Below, piece by piece: positions 1 to 13,855 of a stretch of 64,000 nt of DNA. The stretch comes from Monodelphis domestica (taxonomy: Eukaryota > Chordata > Mammalia > Didelphimorphia > Didelphidae): contig NC_077231.1 of NCBI RefSeq assembly GCF_027887165.1, positions 186,170,103-186,234,102 of the forward strand, written 5' to 3'. Position 1 is the stretch's first letter, and each line of letters begins with the position of its first letter. Under the pieces are notes generated by a model. It had not been told where the DNA came from and did not search any database. It worked only from the letters and a program-made list of their open reading frames with translations. Position numbers and translations under genes: made by a program.

Positions 1-424
1 GATAATACATTGAAGGCTTTTTGTTAAATACTTAATGTGTTGGAATGTCTTGTATCATAAAACAAGGAATTGCTTGGGAGCTCGAATTGGCCCTAACACC
101 ATATCTATACTCTATGCTCATTCATCTTGATGTATGTATCTGCAGCCTCAAAGCACACCAGGAAGATTTGTATCTTTGTAATGGGATCCATTACTTTCTT
201 CTCATTCATTTTCTATAAACCCACATCAAGTTAGACTTCTTAATCTGCCAAAGCTGTGAGCTCAGGCCACAGATAACATGATTAACTTTTCCAATCTTAT
301 TAGACAAAATCTATGTCCTTTTTTTCTTCATCCTTATCAGAAAACATTTATTCAGTGACTATTAACATGAGGTACCTGTGCTAGATACTAGAAAAGGCAA
401 TTTACAATTCAAAATGAATGAAAG

Positions 425-690
425 AAGGGAACAAGTATCTAGTAAGAATGTACTATGCTAGGCATTGCCCTAAGCATTTTATGAATCTTATTTTATTTGC
501 TTTTCATAACAACCCTGGGAGGTAGGGATTGTTAAATTCCCCAATGTAGAGTTGAGGCAAACTGAGAAAACTGAGGCAATCAGAGAATAAGTGACCTGTC
601 CAGGATCATACAGTTAGTAAATATCTGTGCCTGAATTTGAACTCTGTGCCTGAATTTGAACTCTGGTCTTCCTGATTCCACTCAGCACTC
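425..690 (-). repeat. MIR-type SINE relic
   Basis: On the minus strand the order is typical of a MIR/CORE element: a tRNA-like head with 'gagttcaaat'-type B-box sequence (seen here as gaatttgaactct) followed by the 'aagtcacttaacctc'-type core (here gtgacctgtccaggatcatac). The copy is strongly diverged, so it is old. A stretch of about 20 bases (ctgtgcctgaatttgaact) is repeated in tandem at about 626-665, which looks like slippage inside the relic. Confidence 0.55.
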
Positions 691-865
691 TACCCCTCCT
701 GCAACATGTGCTATCTCACACAGATGAAATATACAGGAATGAATAAAAGGTGTATCTGTCTATATTCAGCCACACTCTTCACTCAAGAGGAAAATGAATA
801 GACAAATCAATGGACACAAATTAAGTACAGAGAACCTTGTTGTAACATTATAGGTAATGTGGTAG

Positions 866-1039
866 ATTGGAAAGATTAGATTCTAGTGTGAGAAATTTTG
901 GGTTACAATATCAACTCTTGTCACTATGTGATCTTGAGCAAATCATTTCATTTCTGGCTTTTAGCTCCCTCTTCTGTATGGTGACATTGAACTGGATAAC
1001 TTCTAAATATCCTTGTAGATCTACAATTCAATGTTCCTT

Positions 1040-1071
<32 letters not shown>
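866..1071 (+). repeat. MIR-like SINE relic ending in an (AT)n tract
   Basis: The segment 'tcactatgtgatcttgagcaaatcatttc' resembles the MIR core 'actgtgtgaccttgggcaagtcactt'. A run of about 15 AT units follows at 1042-1071. No protein gene is implied. Confidence 0.45.
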
Positions 1072-1074
<3 letters not shown>

Positions 1075-1334
1075 GTAAAAACAAAAGAAAAAATTTTAAA
1101 TTCAAGGCTCCTAAGATGTCAGTGTTGAAATTAAAACTCTTGTTATAGACCTTCCATATTTGTGACATTTATTATCATGGAGAGTAGACTAAAAGATGAC
1201 ATAAAGAAGGACAGGATCTAAATTCATCTTTTTCACTTGTAATAGACTATGAGTATTTTAATACTAATGCCAGAAAGATTGTAAAGTAAATAGAGTAAAT
1301 GGGAATCTGGGTTTAGTCTAAAAGAATTAAATAT

Positions 1335-1545
1335 AAATCTAGTCTTCAACATTGGCAAACTGTGTGACCTCAGGCAAATTGCTTAATTTCTGATTGCCTC
1401 AGTTTCCTCATCTATAAAGTTGGGCTAATAATAGCATCTACCTTTCAGTGTTGTGTGAAGATTAAATAAGATAACACTTGTAAAGTGCTTTATGAACCTT
1501 AAGATACCATATAAATGCTATTACCATTATTATTATTATCAATGA
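1335..1545 (+). repeat. MIR-type SINE relic
   Basis: The core gtgtgacctcaggcaaattgc, then cctcagtttcctcatctata and the tail 'gtaaagtgctttatgaacctt' occur in MIR order on the plus strand. It ends in a short (ATT)n run. It is old and diverged. Confidence 0.7.
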
Positions 1546-3458
1546 GTATACATAAAGATTAAATAAAATGTATAGCAGATGATTATGGTGGGAATTAACT
1601 GCTACAGAAATTATGAGTCCAGGATGGACAAATCCAGAGGTATAATCAGTTCACTTCTGATCAACCTAGGAAATCATCCTAGAGGAAACAGGATTTCAGG
1701 AGCAAATTTTCACTAATCATAGCACTACAGCTGGTGGGAAACAAGAAAAATTGGTTATCACATGCCAAGATGGAGCCTTTCCTTTATAAAAGGGGAAATC
1801 ATCTTTGAAGCTATTGTCTCTCCTCCTTTTCCTTTCATCTGTTCCCTATCTTCCTTTCCTCCCACACATTCTTGTTCATAAGATATAAACTTGGAGATTT
1901 ACACTAAAATGCAAATTGAAAACAAGGAATCATTGTGCAAATTGGGTAAAAAAATGATATGACAAGTAGACATGAAATAGGTTAAGGCTTCTTTACATGG
2001 GCGAAAAAGTAAAGTGTCCTTGTGATAAGAAATTTTAGGATAATAGGGCCTTAGGAAAAGAATGATATGATCCAAGTGATGTACAGAGAAAATGATTTTG
2101 ATAACTGTGCTGAGAATTAAACTGTTAAATGAGAAACCAAAGAAAAGCTTGCAATAACCTAGACCCATAGTGTGTGAAGATGAGCCAGATGCATGAACAA
2201 AATTCTGATCTATAATTAGAGGCTAGTTCAAATCTTGAAGGCAAGTCAGGCTTCCAGATCCATCACTTAAATTGGCTATGCAAGGAATCAACATTAAGTC
2301 TAGGACTAGTATTCAAGTCTCCCAAATCCCTAATCTCTACCATAGAGCACTGGCCCCAAGAGTTGCAGAGTATCTAGAGTACAACTATCATCTGTTTCTG
2401 TCAGAAATAGCAGAGTTGGGGAAAGAACTGAGATCAGAGCTGCCTTAAACAATTAGTTCCCAAACATTCCAAAAGAAAATGACTAGAACATTTCAAATTC
2501 TTTCAAACTTGCCTCTAGCAAGATGGGCAGAAGTATCTTAGGGAACATTGTTCAGGCATGTAACTGAGAGCTGAACTTGAATTAAAGTTTCATCATAAGC
2601 TTAAACCTTTCAGTAAGTTGAACACTTCTATTCCAGGGCAGATATCCATCACACCTCAACTCTTGCCTGTCCCTAATTTGTGTTCCCAGAAGATATATAC
2701 ACACCAAATAAAAGAAAAGGGTCATTCAATTGCAGAAACACTTCCCACAGTTTAACCAGAGGTGTTGCAGTCAGCCTATGCACATTGGTAATGGTCACTA
2801 TCAATATCTTCTTTATTTCAGATTAATATCACCCCCATATATTGCAAATGGTGGAGCAAATACAATTAGGAATATGTAAAATACATTCTAAGGGTGAAAG
2901 AGTTTTAAAAATCAGATATCATTATGTGATAAACAAGACCTTTTTATTAAAGCTCAATGAAATTAGCTAAAATCTTTTGAATGACCTACTTTTTTTCTAA
3001 TTTGGTTTCATAAGACTGCATGTTCTAAATCTAGATAGATCCTGGAATTTTTAACATACTGCATTTATAATTGAGCAAACTTTGTCCTTGATTACAAGTT
3101 ATATTGGTAAATAAGGGAAAAATGGTTATTAAAGAGTCCAGTCTGGTATTGATACAGAAACACACAATCTTCTATTTCAGTTGAAAATAGTCATATATGT
3201 TTGAGTAGGAAAGAAAAATCAGCTTTTATCTTAAATATGTGACATATATACAGGGAAAAATTCAAAAAAGAATTACAATGCCTCCCTTTTCTTGCATATT
3301 TAAGCTTTATCTTGAAAATGTTTCTACCTTTTAAGTTAGACAAGAAATTAACTAATGTAATTCTCTGAATATACTCTCAGATAAATGAGTAGACAAATAT
3401 GGGTGTGTGAGGGGGAAATAGAGTTGTTTTTGTTTTTGTTTTTTGTAAAAAAAAGGTT
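1546..3458. other. Intergenic, nothing recognised
   Basis: AT-rich sequence with no coding signal on either strand and no repeat family that I can name. It ends in a T-rich/A-rich stretch (about 3420-3454) just before the LTR below. Confidence 0.5.
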
Positions 3459-4185
3459 TGACTTGATTATTTAAGAATATAGGGTCGCTCGCCAGGAATT
3501 TTATGAAATTCCAAAAAGATTTATTTAAAATTTATTTACAAAATACAAAAAAAGTGAAGTAGGAAATCAGAGAGAGGATAGGATAAGATATCTAACCTAA
3601 GCTCTAAGTATTTTGCTCCAACCCCTGACTCAACCCAGGCAGGGGAATTTAGTCCTTAGCTGGAGAGGCCTTGACTTTTTGAGCTGAGGACCTGCAGATG
3701 CAGGGAGCCTTTTTCAAGAGGATAAGATTCTCCATGCTAGAAAATGCAGGAAAGGAGTCAGCTCTTTTCACTCATCACATGTCAGTCCAAAGGGATTTAA
3801 GAACCGTCTCACCAAGTATAGGATCTCAGGTCCAGTGAGCAGATTCTTCATCAGCCTCCAACTTGAACTCAGAACTCCAGAAGAAGATGAAGTTCTTCTA
3901 ACAGGAAGTTGTCACTCCCTTTTAAAGACAGTTTCCTTTGTGTCACTTCCTGTGCCTTCCTCCACTTTCATGTCTACCAATTATAGTTGAAGCTTTGCTT
4001 AGGATTACCCAGGGGCAGTCAGTTTGATTATGATTCATCACTCACTATCACACAAGTGGGGCACAGACCTCCCCCACTCAAGTGTGAATGAGGTATTTAT
4101 ACTTTTGGTGATTAGATCTAAAAAATGGACAGGGGAGTTAATTTAATCTTCACAATCAGGGGAGAGATTCAATTTAATTTTCACA
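3459..4185 (-). mobile_element. Solo LTR fossil, minus strand
   Basis: Read on the minus strand the unit begins TGTGAAAATTAAATTG and ends ...AATCAAGTCA, so it has TG...CA ends. It carries the promoter-proximal run 'cttttaaaagggag' and paired AATAAA-type signals (gtaaataaa, aataaatc) near its 3' end, as an LTR does. The flanking 4-mers are ggtt and ggtg, an imperfect target duplication. The left boundary is the less certain one. No internal viral region is attached, so it is a solo LTR of an endogenous retrovirus. Confidence 0.6.
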
Positions 4186-4974
4186 GGTGCAACTTCTAAA
4201 CTTCTACTTTAGTTAATTCAGAGCAGGTTCTTCTACCTAGGTCTCTACTACAAGGTCCAGAATTTTGACTGTTTTAAAATAAGTGTGCATGTTTGTGCAG
4301 TAAATGAATTAACTACTGAGACTTAAATATTCTATTATTATTCTATTCCTTGTTGTATTCTATTATTAATATTAATTTTAATTGTCAAAATGTTTTAAAA
4401 GTTTTATAGAAAATATGCTAGATGTATTCCTTTATTTCCTATAATAATTCATATTTTTCAACTTCTGGCTTCTTAGCACACAGTAAAGGCATAACGAAGA
4501 GCTTTGGAAAGTAATAGATGATCTCTCCCTATTGTTTATGATTTCCTACTTGAAAAATGTAAGTAGCTACTAAAAACCCTTATTTAAAAAGTGCCAGAAT
4601 AGGTCACACAAAAGTATTTAATTTTATAAACATTTACCACATGTATATAGTGGACAAAAGCATTTTTCAAAGTTCAGTCCAGAGGCCACTTGGAATCCCC
4701 CCAAGACCCCTTCTGAGAGTCCATGAGGTCAAAATTATTTTCATTATACTTCTAAGATATTTTAATCTCTAATATGGTAAATATTGATAGGTATAACCCA
4801 CAGAAAGCTCTTTGAGAGACTTCAAATACAAAATTGAGATATCCAAACTTGTTGAGGAGGTTTCCCTGATGGTCCCAAGGATAGGATCCTTTGTTAAAAT
4901 ATATATATAATTTGGAAAGGGGAAGGAAAGTAATACAGTGGGAAAACATTCAACAAAACAAAACAACAATAATA

Positions 4975-5530
4975 AAATTGTTGAATTTATTTAACAGAGA
5001 AGGGATGAAGGGAAGGAGAGTGGGAAAGGGTGAAATCTAAATGTTTTATCCACTAAATCAACACTATCTAACTCACACTACACTGAAACCTAAGTTCCTA
5101 AGGGAAAATCCAACAGGGAATCAAAATCTCACAAATAGAGAGTCTTTGGTAAGTCAGATACTGAAGTCCCAGGTGTGATGTCCACAGATGGTCTCATCAA
5201 AGTAGGAAGGTCAGCTCTCCAGTCAATGTCCAGCAGAAGACTGAAGATAACTTCTCACCACAGCCAATAGATATTCAAAAGCCCAGTAGCTTAATGGATG
5301 GGTTTCAAGATGTCTCAGCCACACACCTTTTCTCCTTCACCTCCCAGGTTCAGAGTGACAGTTGGGGAATCATTCCTAGGAATTCTGCCTCAACCAGGCT
5401 CAAGAAGATTCTGGTCTCAAGCCCCTGTCAATCATCCCTTGCATCCTTTACTTCCCAGTGCTATAGCCTGAATGTCCCCAAAAAGCACAGGAGTTCCATA
5501 TCTAAGGATTTTGGTTTAGCCAAAAATTAG
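4975..5530 (-). mobile_element. Probable LTR fossil, minus strand
   Basis: On the minus strand the sequence ends with a pyrimidine-rich tract and 'ctgttaaataaattcaac', a polyadenylation signal of the sort found in LTR R regions. Its general order resembles the unit at about 7.85-8.49 kb. Exact ends and target duplication were not resolved. The 78-residue open frame here is read antisense to this unit and is not taken as a gene. Confidence 0.4.
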
Positions 5531-7840
5531 AGACAACTGGGACTTCTACCAATGTCTAGTAGAGAAACGCCTCACAATGAAGAGTAGACTCTGAAGAGAT
5601 TCCTTGCTCAAAATGTCATATCAAGAGCAAGTTCCTAAAAGACATCAAGGTCCGTTTGGCATTAGAAGTATAAACTGGTCCCTCACAAACAATCTTTATA
5701 TTAGTTTGCTTTCCCCACTGATGGTGCATATATTTGTGGGAGCATATGGCCTAAGATTATATGCAGGACACTCTATTATAAATCTCATTGTATGATTTTG
5801 ATAAATGCCCTGGCTTTGGATTGAAAGTATCCAGTAGGTGATGAGAGAAAAAGGAGGCTAATTTGTGGGGGCTCATGATCTATTGTTCTGAATGAAAATA
5901 TAGAACTTTTAAAATAGGGTAGTCATTTTCAAAAAGACCTCTTCTATAAGTCAGAGGGCCTGGCTGCTGCTTTATATAAAATGAAAAATTTAGGATAGAC
6001 AGTGTCTATGGTCCTTTTCAGCTATATAAATCCTGTGATACTAAGGTGTGGGTTGCATTCCCAAATCAACCATCTGCATGTAGGCAGATCACCAAACTAG
6101 TCAGAGTAAATGTTAAAATTGATAACAAATTAGAAAGAGCAAAAGTAAGAAATCATTGCATGCTATCAAAAAAGTTCAACCTCTTCTGATGTCATATGGA
6201 GATACATGACCTCCAATGATAAAATGGCTTAATATGTAACCTTGTTTGAGCAATATTTCCATATAAAACAAAAAAGGTAATTCACAAGAGGAAAATAAAT
6301 TGTAATAAATCAAATGGAAATTATTTTATTCTTAGTACCCTTTGCCTGCATTTTGGTCATTTTATCATCATTACTCCGGTGGAAGAAGCTCAAGAGGAAA
6401 GGCCATTTTGTATTTGTCTTTGCTTCATAAATTGCCAACTGTCAAAAAATTCATCACCAAATGACCAACCTAATGGTACTGGACCACTTTGTCTTTGGAG
6501 AGTTTTATATAATTGATAAGCATTAACTATATAAGAATCTCATATCCTCTCTTGTATGTCTATGAACATGCTTCTGTTATAGAAAAGTGCCTGCTGAAGT
6601 CTTTCTGTTATATTCATTTTCATCAAACAAGTCTTTAATACACATGGAGATGGATCTCAAAACTTTTTATAGAAATTGGGTCAGTATATTTAATGATATG
6701 CCATGACTGCCTTTTTAAATTTCTATGACCTATTATTTTTTCTAATCACTTTCCTGTCTCCAAAAATATTTGTGAATAATCTATACATATAATGAGGGCA
6801 TCCCTTAATGATGGTCTGAGGAGGGAAGAGGCAGGATTTTGCAAACAATGGCTAAAAGTAGACCATATTGTCAGTCAAAAAGTTTGACCAAAAGGTACAA
6901 AACCTCATTGTGCTTATTATTTGACTATTTAAAAAAAAAAGCTTTTGGTCTAGCTCTCCAACAAGATATGTCCCATGAATATGCTAAAAATATAGGAATG
7001 AATTAAAAAGATACATAACCAGAAAATGAAGGAAGCTTTTACATGCTCTAGTCTGATATTCAAATAGTGTCAACAAGTCTAGAGGAAAGACCCCAACATG
7101 CTGAATGGACCTCCTGTGGAAAATTTATGGGAAAACATAGACAAGAGGCACAGAGGATATGAAGGCATAGTTTAATTGTAATCTGCCCTGATGGAGAGGG
7201 AAGACCTACCTTTATAAGGTCAGAAATCTATTCAACTGTGTAAATTGTGGATTACACAGAAGTATGTTATTTATATAGAACATAAGCAGTCTGATTTTTA
7301 GGTTAAAATAATAAAAATTTCTCAAGAGCTACAATCACAGGAAACTGTTCAGTGATCCTTTTATTATCAGTATCAGCTGAAATATAAAGAGAATACTTTG
7401 TGACAGTCTGCTGGCATAAAGGAATCCCTCCCAAAAGGATGTAGGATTCCACTATTGACCTGTACTTTCCTCAACTAGACTTATGGTCCTATATTCCCCT
7501 GCAGTAGGTACAGTGATAAACAGGTTAAATCCTTTTCTGGGCATCCAGTTTCTGAGAAGGCCCATGTCAGAGACATTAGGGAAAATGTGGCCTTAATGAG
7601 TTTGGAAACTCAGAATAACATGTAAAAGAATGGGAATCAGTTCAATGCAAAGCCTTGTTGCAAGCAATGGGAAAGAGAAAAGGGGGAGAGAGAAAAGGGG
7701 AACTGATGCACAACTCAGACACATATACTAACAGAGTCTATATAACTCATATAAGGCCAGCAATATTTTTAGGAGCATAGAGTCCTGGGTCCTCTCAGCA
7801 GGGAGGTGTTATTATGGGAAGTTTAAGGGGAAGAAAGAAG
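5531..7840. other. Intergenic, nothing recognised
   Basis: No coding exon, RNA gene or nameable repeat seen. The sequence is AT-rich with short, diverged stretches only. Confidence 0.45.
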
Positions 7841-7844
7841 AAGT

Positions 7845-8490
7845 AAACATATAAATATTTTGATTTTATTAATGGGAAATGGGATAGGAATGAGAGTAAC
7901 AAAGAGAAGGGAAATTTCTAAATCGTATCCCCCAAACTAATCCCCTAATAACTATCCTATTGGCTAACTTCCTAAGTTAAATAAGTTAAGTCCCACATAA
8001 ATAGTATTTCACAAAGTTGAGTCCAAGATGGGATAAGGTCCAAGAGGAAAGGTAACAACAGCTCCCAGCCAAGTAGATGAATCTTTCTTATATTCTCCAG
8101 TCCAACTGACCTGTATTCTGGCTCAAGTAATGTCTCCACAGCTGATGTCTTCCAGGGCCAGTTGTATTTTTGTACGGTTGAAATGCAGCTTCTAGTCAAA
8201 CTTCCTGCTCCTACTTCTGGTCCACAAAGAAAGATTCTTGGCAGTTGAGGCAAACCTCCCCCAACCTCCTTGCTTGGAGTCTTGACCCAGGGTCCCATGT
8301 GATTCTGGGTCACATAGCTCTGTCAATCAAAATGCAGTCTTTTCTCTTCTGTAATACAGAGGGCATTCACCTGCAGAAAGCCATGCTCCTACTGGAGGGA
8401 AGAATGTGTTCCAAAGTGCTCTTATGAAAATGGAGCTCTTCTACTTTGATTTTGTGGGGTGCCCCTAGAACTGTCCAATTTGCACATTAG
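7845..8490 (-). mobile_element. Probable LTR fossil, minus strand
   Basis: On the minus strand the unit ends 'cccattaataaaatcaaaat', an LTR-like polyadenylation signal, preceded by a pyrimidine-rich stretch as in the unit at about 5.0-5.5 kb. A 113-residue open frame on the same strand lacks any recognisable domain and is taken to be chance. Boundaries are approximate. Confidence 0.4.
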
Positions 8491-11100
8491 AGGTAGTAGG
8501 CAAAATATTGTTTTGGATATTTGATACCAGGGAGAAAAACAAACTAGTAGTAGACAAAATATTATTTCAGGCATATAGTTGTACTAAGTTTTGAAAAAAA
8601 TATTATTGTCAATATTTTTCCATGTGTATGTTCTATAAATTTATAGCTTCCCTTATGGGGGAAGATGATCATAATGACCTCAAAACTATCAAGCTTAAAC
8701 TTATAGCAACAGTTTCCATGCATAAATTCTATAAGCTACTATCTCCCTTAGGTGGAAACTATCATGGTGATCTTAAGACCACAAAGCCTAATTTTATAAC
8801 ATAAAGATTCTACACTAACATGGAAAATGTCGAAGGCAGAGCCCAGATGAATGAGATTCCTTATGAATAGAAAGATCTTTTAGATGTTAATGTTTGTGAG
8901 TGACAGGGTGATAATCACACTAAGCCCCTAAATACTACAGGGTCTCCTCAGTGATATCCATAACCAATTGAGACAATCCTACACACGAGAAAAAAAGGGT
9001 CTCTTGCTCAGACTGTGCTATCCCCTCAGCACCAAAATCAAGATCTATACTGCAGATGAACAATGAACTAGGCCTAGAACTGAATAGAAGGAAGAGAATA
9101 GTCTGGATTACTTTTAAGAAAGAACATAATAATTTCAATTATCCCAAATTCTCTGACAGAAGATTCATATTTCTAATAGTAATTTCTTCCCAATGATGAT
9201 TTGTAATTGTAAATAATATTGAACAAACCTGGTAATCTAGCAATACTGAATATTTATGTTTCTCAGTCACTATTTCTATATTATATGGTTTTGTTAATAT
9301 TTTTTAATAAAATCAGGATATGTAGGGAGAGGTATAGGCTGAATTTTTCAAAGTAGTAAAAATGGTTTTGAAGGAAACATATAAAATGACACTCTAGTGA
9401 TTATGGAATCAAAACTTAATGAATCAAAGGTAACATAGAGATCCATGGTGTGGATCCTAGAAGATCAAAGCATATTGCAAGTGAAAATGTACCTAAAGTA
9501 GCACAAAGCATATTATCCAGGAATTGTATGAAAATGTGGTGGTCTAGTCAGATAGTGAGAACAGGAGACAGCTATTAGTCCAAGTTCTATTGTGACATTC
9601 TATCTATAATATCTCAAGTACTAAAAAAAAACCTTTCAATATGTTGGGTAAAATCAAACATGGAGGATAAAAGCAAGAGAAAATATAGATAATTTGTGAT
9701 CTATCCTGTTGAAAACAGTTCCCAAAATGTTGAAATCAGATTCATTAACGTATTAGAGCATTAAATCATGAAGGCTGAAGTATTCTCCTGAACTCACTGT
9801 TGAGTGGACCACTACCACCACTTTGAGTTAATATTCAATCTATTCAGAATACTGTTTTTTGAAAACCAAATATTATGCTACCAATTCATTTTTGATTCCA
9901 ACATTGCTTTGCAAGATGTCTTGATTTAATGAAACTCACTGCCAAGAATGTCTTTTTCTCTACTTCATTTTTACGACAGATCTGTGATTTATTATTTAAC
10001 ATTCTTGTACTTAAGTTATAATGCAAATCATCCTTTCCTTTTGTATCATGCTACCCTCATGAAAACTCCATTAAAAGAGTTATTATGTGAAAAATAAAAA
10101 TGATCTAGGAGGTTGAATAATTTAAGACACTTGTCTTTTTTTCTTACAATAGAGCATGATAACTTGGAAATTTCCCCTGTATGTTCAAATTTTGAACACA
10201 ACCAAAAATTAAGGCAGTTTCTACAATTAAACCTGAGATATATACAGATTTAAAAAATTATTGCTGTACAGTCTTGCTACCACCAGGATGCCCTTTCCTA
10301 TTTACATTTCTACTTTGTCCCCTCTTCCCTCTCCAGGGCTATCTTAGAACTCATCAGGGTTGGTTGGGCAGAGAAAAGACCTATTAATGTTATGGGTCAC
10401 TCTCAAACATTTTCTTTCATCCCTTTATTATTCTATTCTAGGGGACTGCCTAGAACCTAAAGAAGTTCCCTCCCTGCTCACACAGCTTAGATGAGATAGG
10501 AATCATCAATTCTATTCTTTCCAGTGAAATAAACTACCACCAGGACTTATTGGACTTGCATTATCTTTAATGGTCTAGGATAGAGGTGTAAAATTTATGA
10601 CTTACAATATTCATAACATCAGCAGTTTTTTAGTCAATATACCACAGGGAGTTCATCTTTTGTTCTAAGCCTTAGCACCTACCTTACTTCTATATCCTAA
10701 AAATTCTCAGAAGTTGTCTTTTGAATAATTCTACCTCTGCTAATGTAACAGGATCCTTGGCCCTTGCCATCTGCCCCTTTCCTGAACTTTTAGTATTTTC
10801 AGAACTTTCCATTTACCTTACAGCTGTGCTTTCTTTTATGTATTATCTTCTTCAACTAGAGTTTGAGTTCTTTGGGAACTGGAAGTATCTTGCCTTTTCT
10901 CTATCAATCCCCAACACTTAGCACATAGTTATAAATATTCTTTCATTCATTCATCCATTCAATTATGTACCTATCTCTATTCAAGAGAAATAGTAAAGAC
11001 TATTTTTCTATCATTCTGGTCATGATAATTTTGCTTGATTTTTTTTTTTGTTCACACAGTGTACTTTATTGGTATTCTATCCCTTTTGTGTGACACCTTG
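8491..11100. other. Intergenic, nothing recognised
   Basis: No gene or confident repeat. About 8.9-9.8 kb may hold very old transposon sequence, but I could not match it to a family. Confidence 0.4.
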
Positions 11101-12850
11101 TTGGCCATCTATTGAGTAACTACCTGGTGTTTTAATTATTAATACAACAAACATTTCCCAATAAAAATCCAAACCATTTAAAATATATTCTTCTCACCAG
11201 AGTTAAGTGAATACTGAGAAAGGGAAATATGCCCTCTCCTCCTTAACATAAATTCCTGTAATTGACAAAAATTTTGTTTCCTTTCCATATCAATTTTGAT
11301 GTAGTCACTATGTATACTGTAGTTTTGCTTTCTTTACTGTGTATCATTCCATAAAAATCTTTGTATATTTCTTGGATTTCCAAATATCTATAATTTCTTC
11401 TGATATAGTTAATATTCATTACATTAATATTATAATTTATTCAGCTATTCCTCAATTTTTGAATATTTTCTTTTTAATAATTTATCAGAAATAATTGTGC
11501 TATGAATAACTGAATAAATTATAATATCAACATAATGGAATATTAATAATGCCATGAGGAAAGGTAGATTATATAAATATATATATACATATTTTTTTCT
11601 TCTCCTCAATAAAATTTTTAGATTGTATCCTAGAATCTCTGCATCGAAGATTATAAACATCTTTAACTTTTTTGCATAATTTCAAATTGTTTTCCAAAAT
11701 GTCTGGGCCAATTTACAATTTCACCAATTAAATTAAGATTCCCATGTTCCTATAGCTCTGCCAACAATGAGTTCTCCCATATTTCAGCATCTCTTTAATT
11801 GGATATGAATTGAAGATACTACAGTCACTTTAATTTGCATTTATCACCTTATTTAGTGCTTTTAAATATTTTTTCAAGTTAATTGATTTTTTAAAAGTTA
11901 TTTGTAATATCCTTTGTTCACTCCTCTATTTAGGAATAACCTACATGGATTGACATGGTTCAATGGAAAACTAGATGAATATGGAATCATAGAGAACTTG
12001 GGTTACTACTTAGTCACCATAAGCACTTAATGTCACTTAATGACTTTAGGGTTCAGACTTCTCACCAGGAAAAATAAGGGAATTAGATTCAATAAGTTCA
12101 TTTTTCTGCTCTAAATCTATGTTCCAAAGGTTTGCTCAGTTCTCAATAGATTTTACACATCAAATTTTTATCTCAAATATTTAATGCAAATATATTTATA
12201 TTTTATTCTGATTTTGATGAATGGGTTTATTTTTGGAAAAGTTAAAATTTTGTATAATTTTGTCTATTTTGCTTTTCATGATCTCCTATTTTGTGTCTGG
12301 TTATGAATTTTCCCCTATTCATAGTTCCCTTTAGCCTTCATTTCTTTCTGAAGTATTTTAAAATTTTTTTAAAGTATTTATCAAATTGGAATTTGTCATA
12401 GTTTAAGGAAAAGATGTTGATATGAATATACAAATTTTAACATAGCTTTTTCTAATTTTCCCAGTAGTCTTTGTTATAGACATCCTTCCCCAGTAGTTTA
12501 TGATTATAAATTAAGCTTTCGCATATTTTTATATCTTTCTTATCTAATGTACTTTATTGTTTTGAATCAAATATCAAGTAGTTTTGAGGATTACTGAATT
12601 AGAGTCTAGTTTAAATCTGGTAATACTAAACACTTTTCATTCCTACTTTTTCATATGTCTTGATACCTTTAATATTTTTATTATTGCAAATCTTATTTTA
12701 TCTAATTCTATATAATTTTCTCTTGGTAGTTTGACTAGGATATTATTTCATCTGTAAATTGGTTAGTATTGTCATTTTTACTCCTGTTATTGTGCCCCAG
12801 ATAAGCAAATTGAAAGTCTCTCTAACTTTGTAGGTCTTTTATTTGTGGAA
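11100..12850 (-). mobile_element. L1/HAL1-type LINE 3' region, antisense
   Basis: The plus strand shows the complement of the marsupial L1/HAL1 tail. Landmarks include ttatttagtgcttttaaat and 'cctttgttcactcctc' (complement of the 'ggtcaaaggatatgaa' region seen in sense at 31.7 kb), then long T-rich text typical of the 3' UTR read backwards. A diverged MIR-like insert lies near 11.97-12.13 kb. No reverse transcriptase frame survives. Boundaries are approximate. Confidence 0.5.
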
Positions 12851-12974
12851 TATCTTTGCAGGTAATCCATACAAATATTTCTGTTTAGAAAATTTCAGAT
12901 ACTTAAAGTATGTGTCTAAGTTAAATGGAATTTCTCTTCCAAGAAGTTCCTCCTGGACTATGTTAGTGTACAAT

Positions 12975-13257
12975 TGAAAATCTGTTACCCTAAAAAAGAA
13001 CCACATTTCCCAGGAGCCCACTCACTTCCTGTCATTACATACTTCTTGTAGATAGAGGATATTAGGTGGGGACATGGAAGGTCCCAGCTCTTTACTCCTG
13101 GTCCCAAGCTTGGTGGTGGTAAGATGGGTGTTTGAACTGGCTGATCAGCCATGGTCATGTGGTTTTTATTTTATACCCTCTTTATTCCTTGATTTCTAAT
13201 GATCATTAATTAAATCTCTTAAAATATAATATTTTAATTAGAGATTTAATTTTTACA
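12975..13257 (+). repeat. About 280-bp interspersed repeat with 3' hairpin, copy 1
   Basis: This unit is closely matched by 16761-17034. Shared landmarks are tgaaaa at the start, 'cacttcctgtcattat/ac', 'ctggctgatcagccatgg' and the end 'gagatttaat...ttaca'. Near the 3' end (about 13211-13249) is an almost perfect hairpin, taaatctcttaaaat / attttaattagagattta. TG...CA ends suggest an LTR or LTR-like element, but no clear target duplication separates it from other classes. Confidence 0.6.
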
Positions 13258-13855
13258 GTTAGTGACCAAAAGGAACAAGAAACTCAATTTTTTTAAAGAT
13301 AGACTAGATAATTTTTTAATCCACATTTCTCCTGCCACGGCTTTTTGCCCATTCCACACACACTTGTAAACTCCAACTCTCTTTGAAGTTGCTGCGTTTT
13401 TCTTTTCCTACTTTTTGCCCAGTTGCTTGCTATTCCTACTGGCCAGGCTATTTTTAGCCAGGGCACTCTTGGCAAAGAAGAGATAAACCACTTCTCTCAC
13501 CCAACTGCTTGAGTCCCCATTCCTCCTTCATTCCTCATTCCTTGCTGCTGACTCTGGCATTGCTGATACTGCTTCCTCCAGCTCCTGATCCCAATCACTC
13601 ATCAGGCCTGGTCCCAGGCCCCAGTCTCCAGAAATCATCCTCCTGATCTCCTGATCCACTCCTAAATTGGCCTCCACCCCATCCCTGACTGTTGTTGCTG
13701 CCCCTGCTGGGCTGATTGCTGCCACCAAGAAGCTAGGAGTCCTTGGAGTCTCTCCTCAGGGAAGATGGTAAAAAACAAACAAACAAAAAAACCCAGGGTG
13801 TATTTTTCCTTAGGCAAAGATTAGCCTTCTAGCTCCCTCTGGGGAAACTAGCATT
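13258..13855. other. Pyrimidine-rich unclassified stretch
   Basis: A C/T-rich, GC-richer stretch between two repeats with no convincing coding frame; the 66- and 60-residue antisense frames lack domains. It ends in an (AAAC)n run at about 13772-13792. It may belong to the neighbouring repeat, since its composition differs from flanking host DNA. Confidence 0.35.

Noticed and set aside
867-1148. 93-codon plus-strand frame with YIYIYIY
   Set aside because: MIR relic plus (AT)n tract; no protein similarity.
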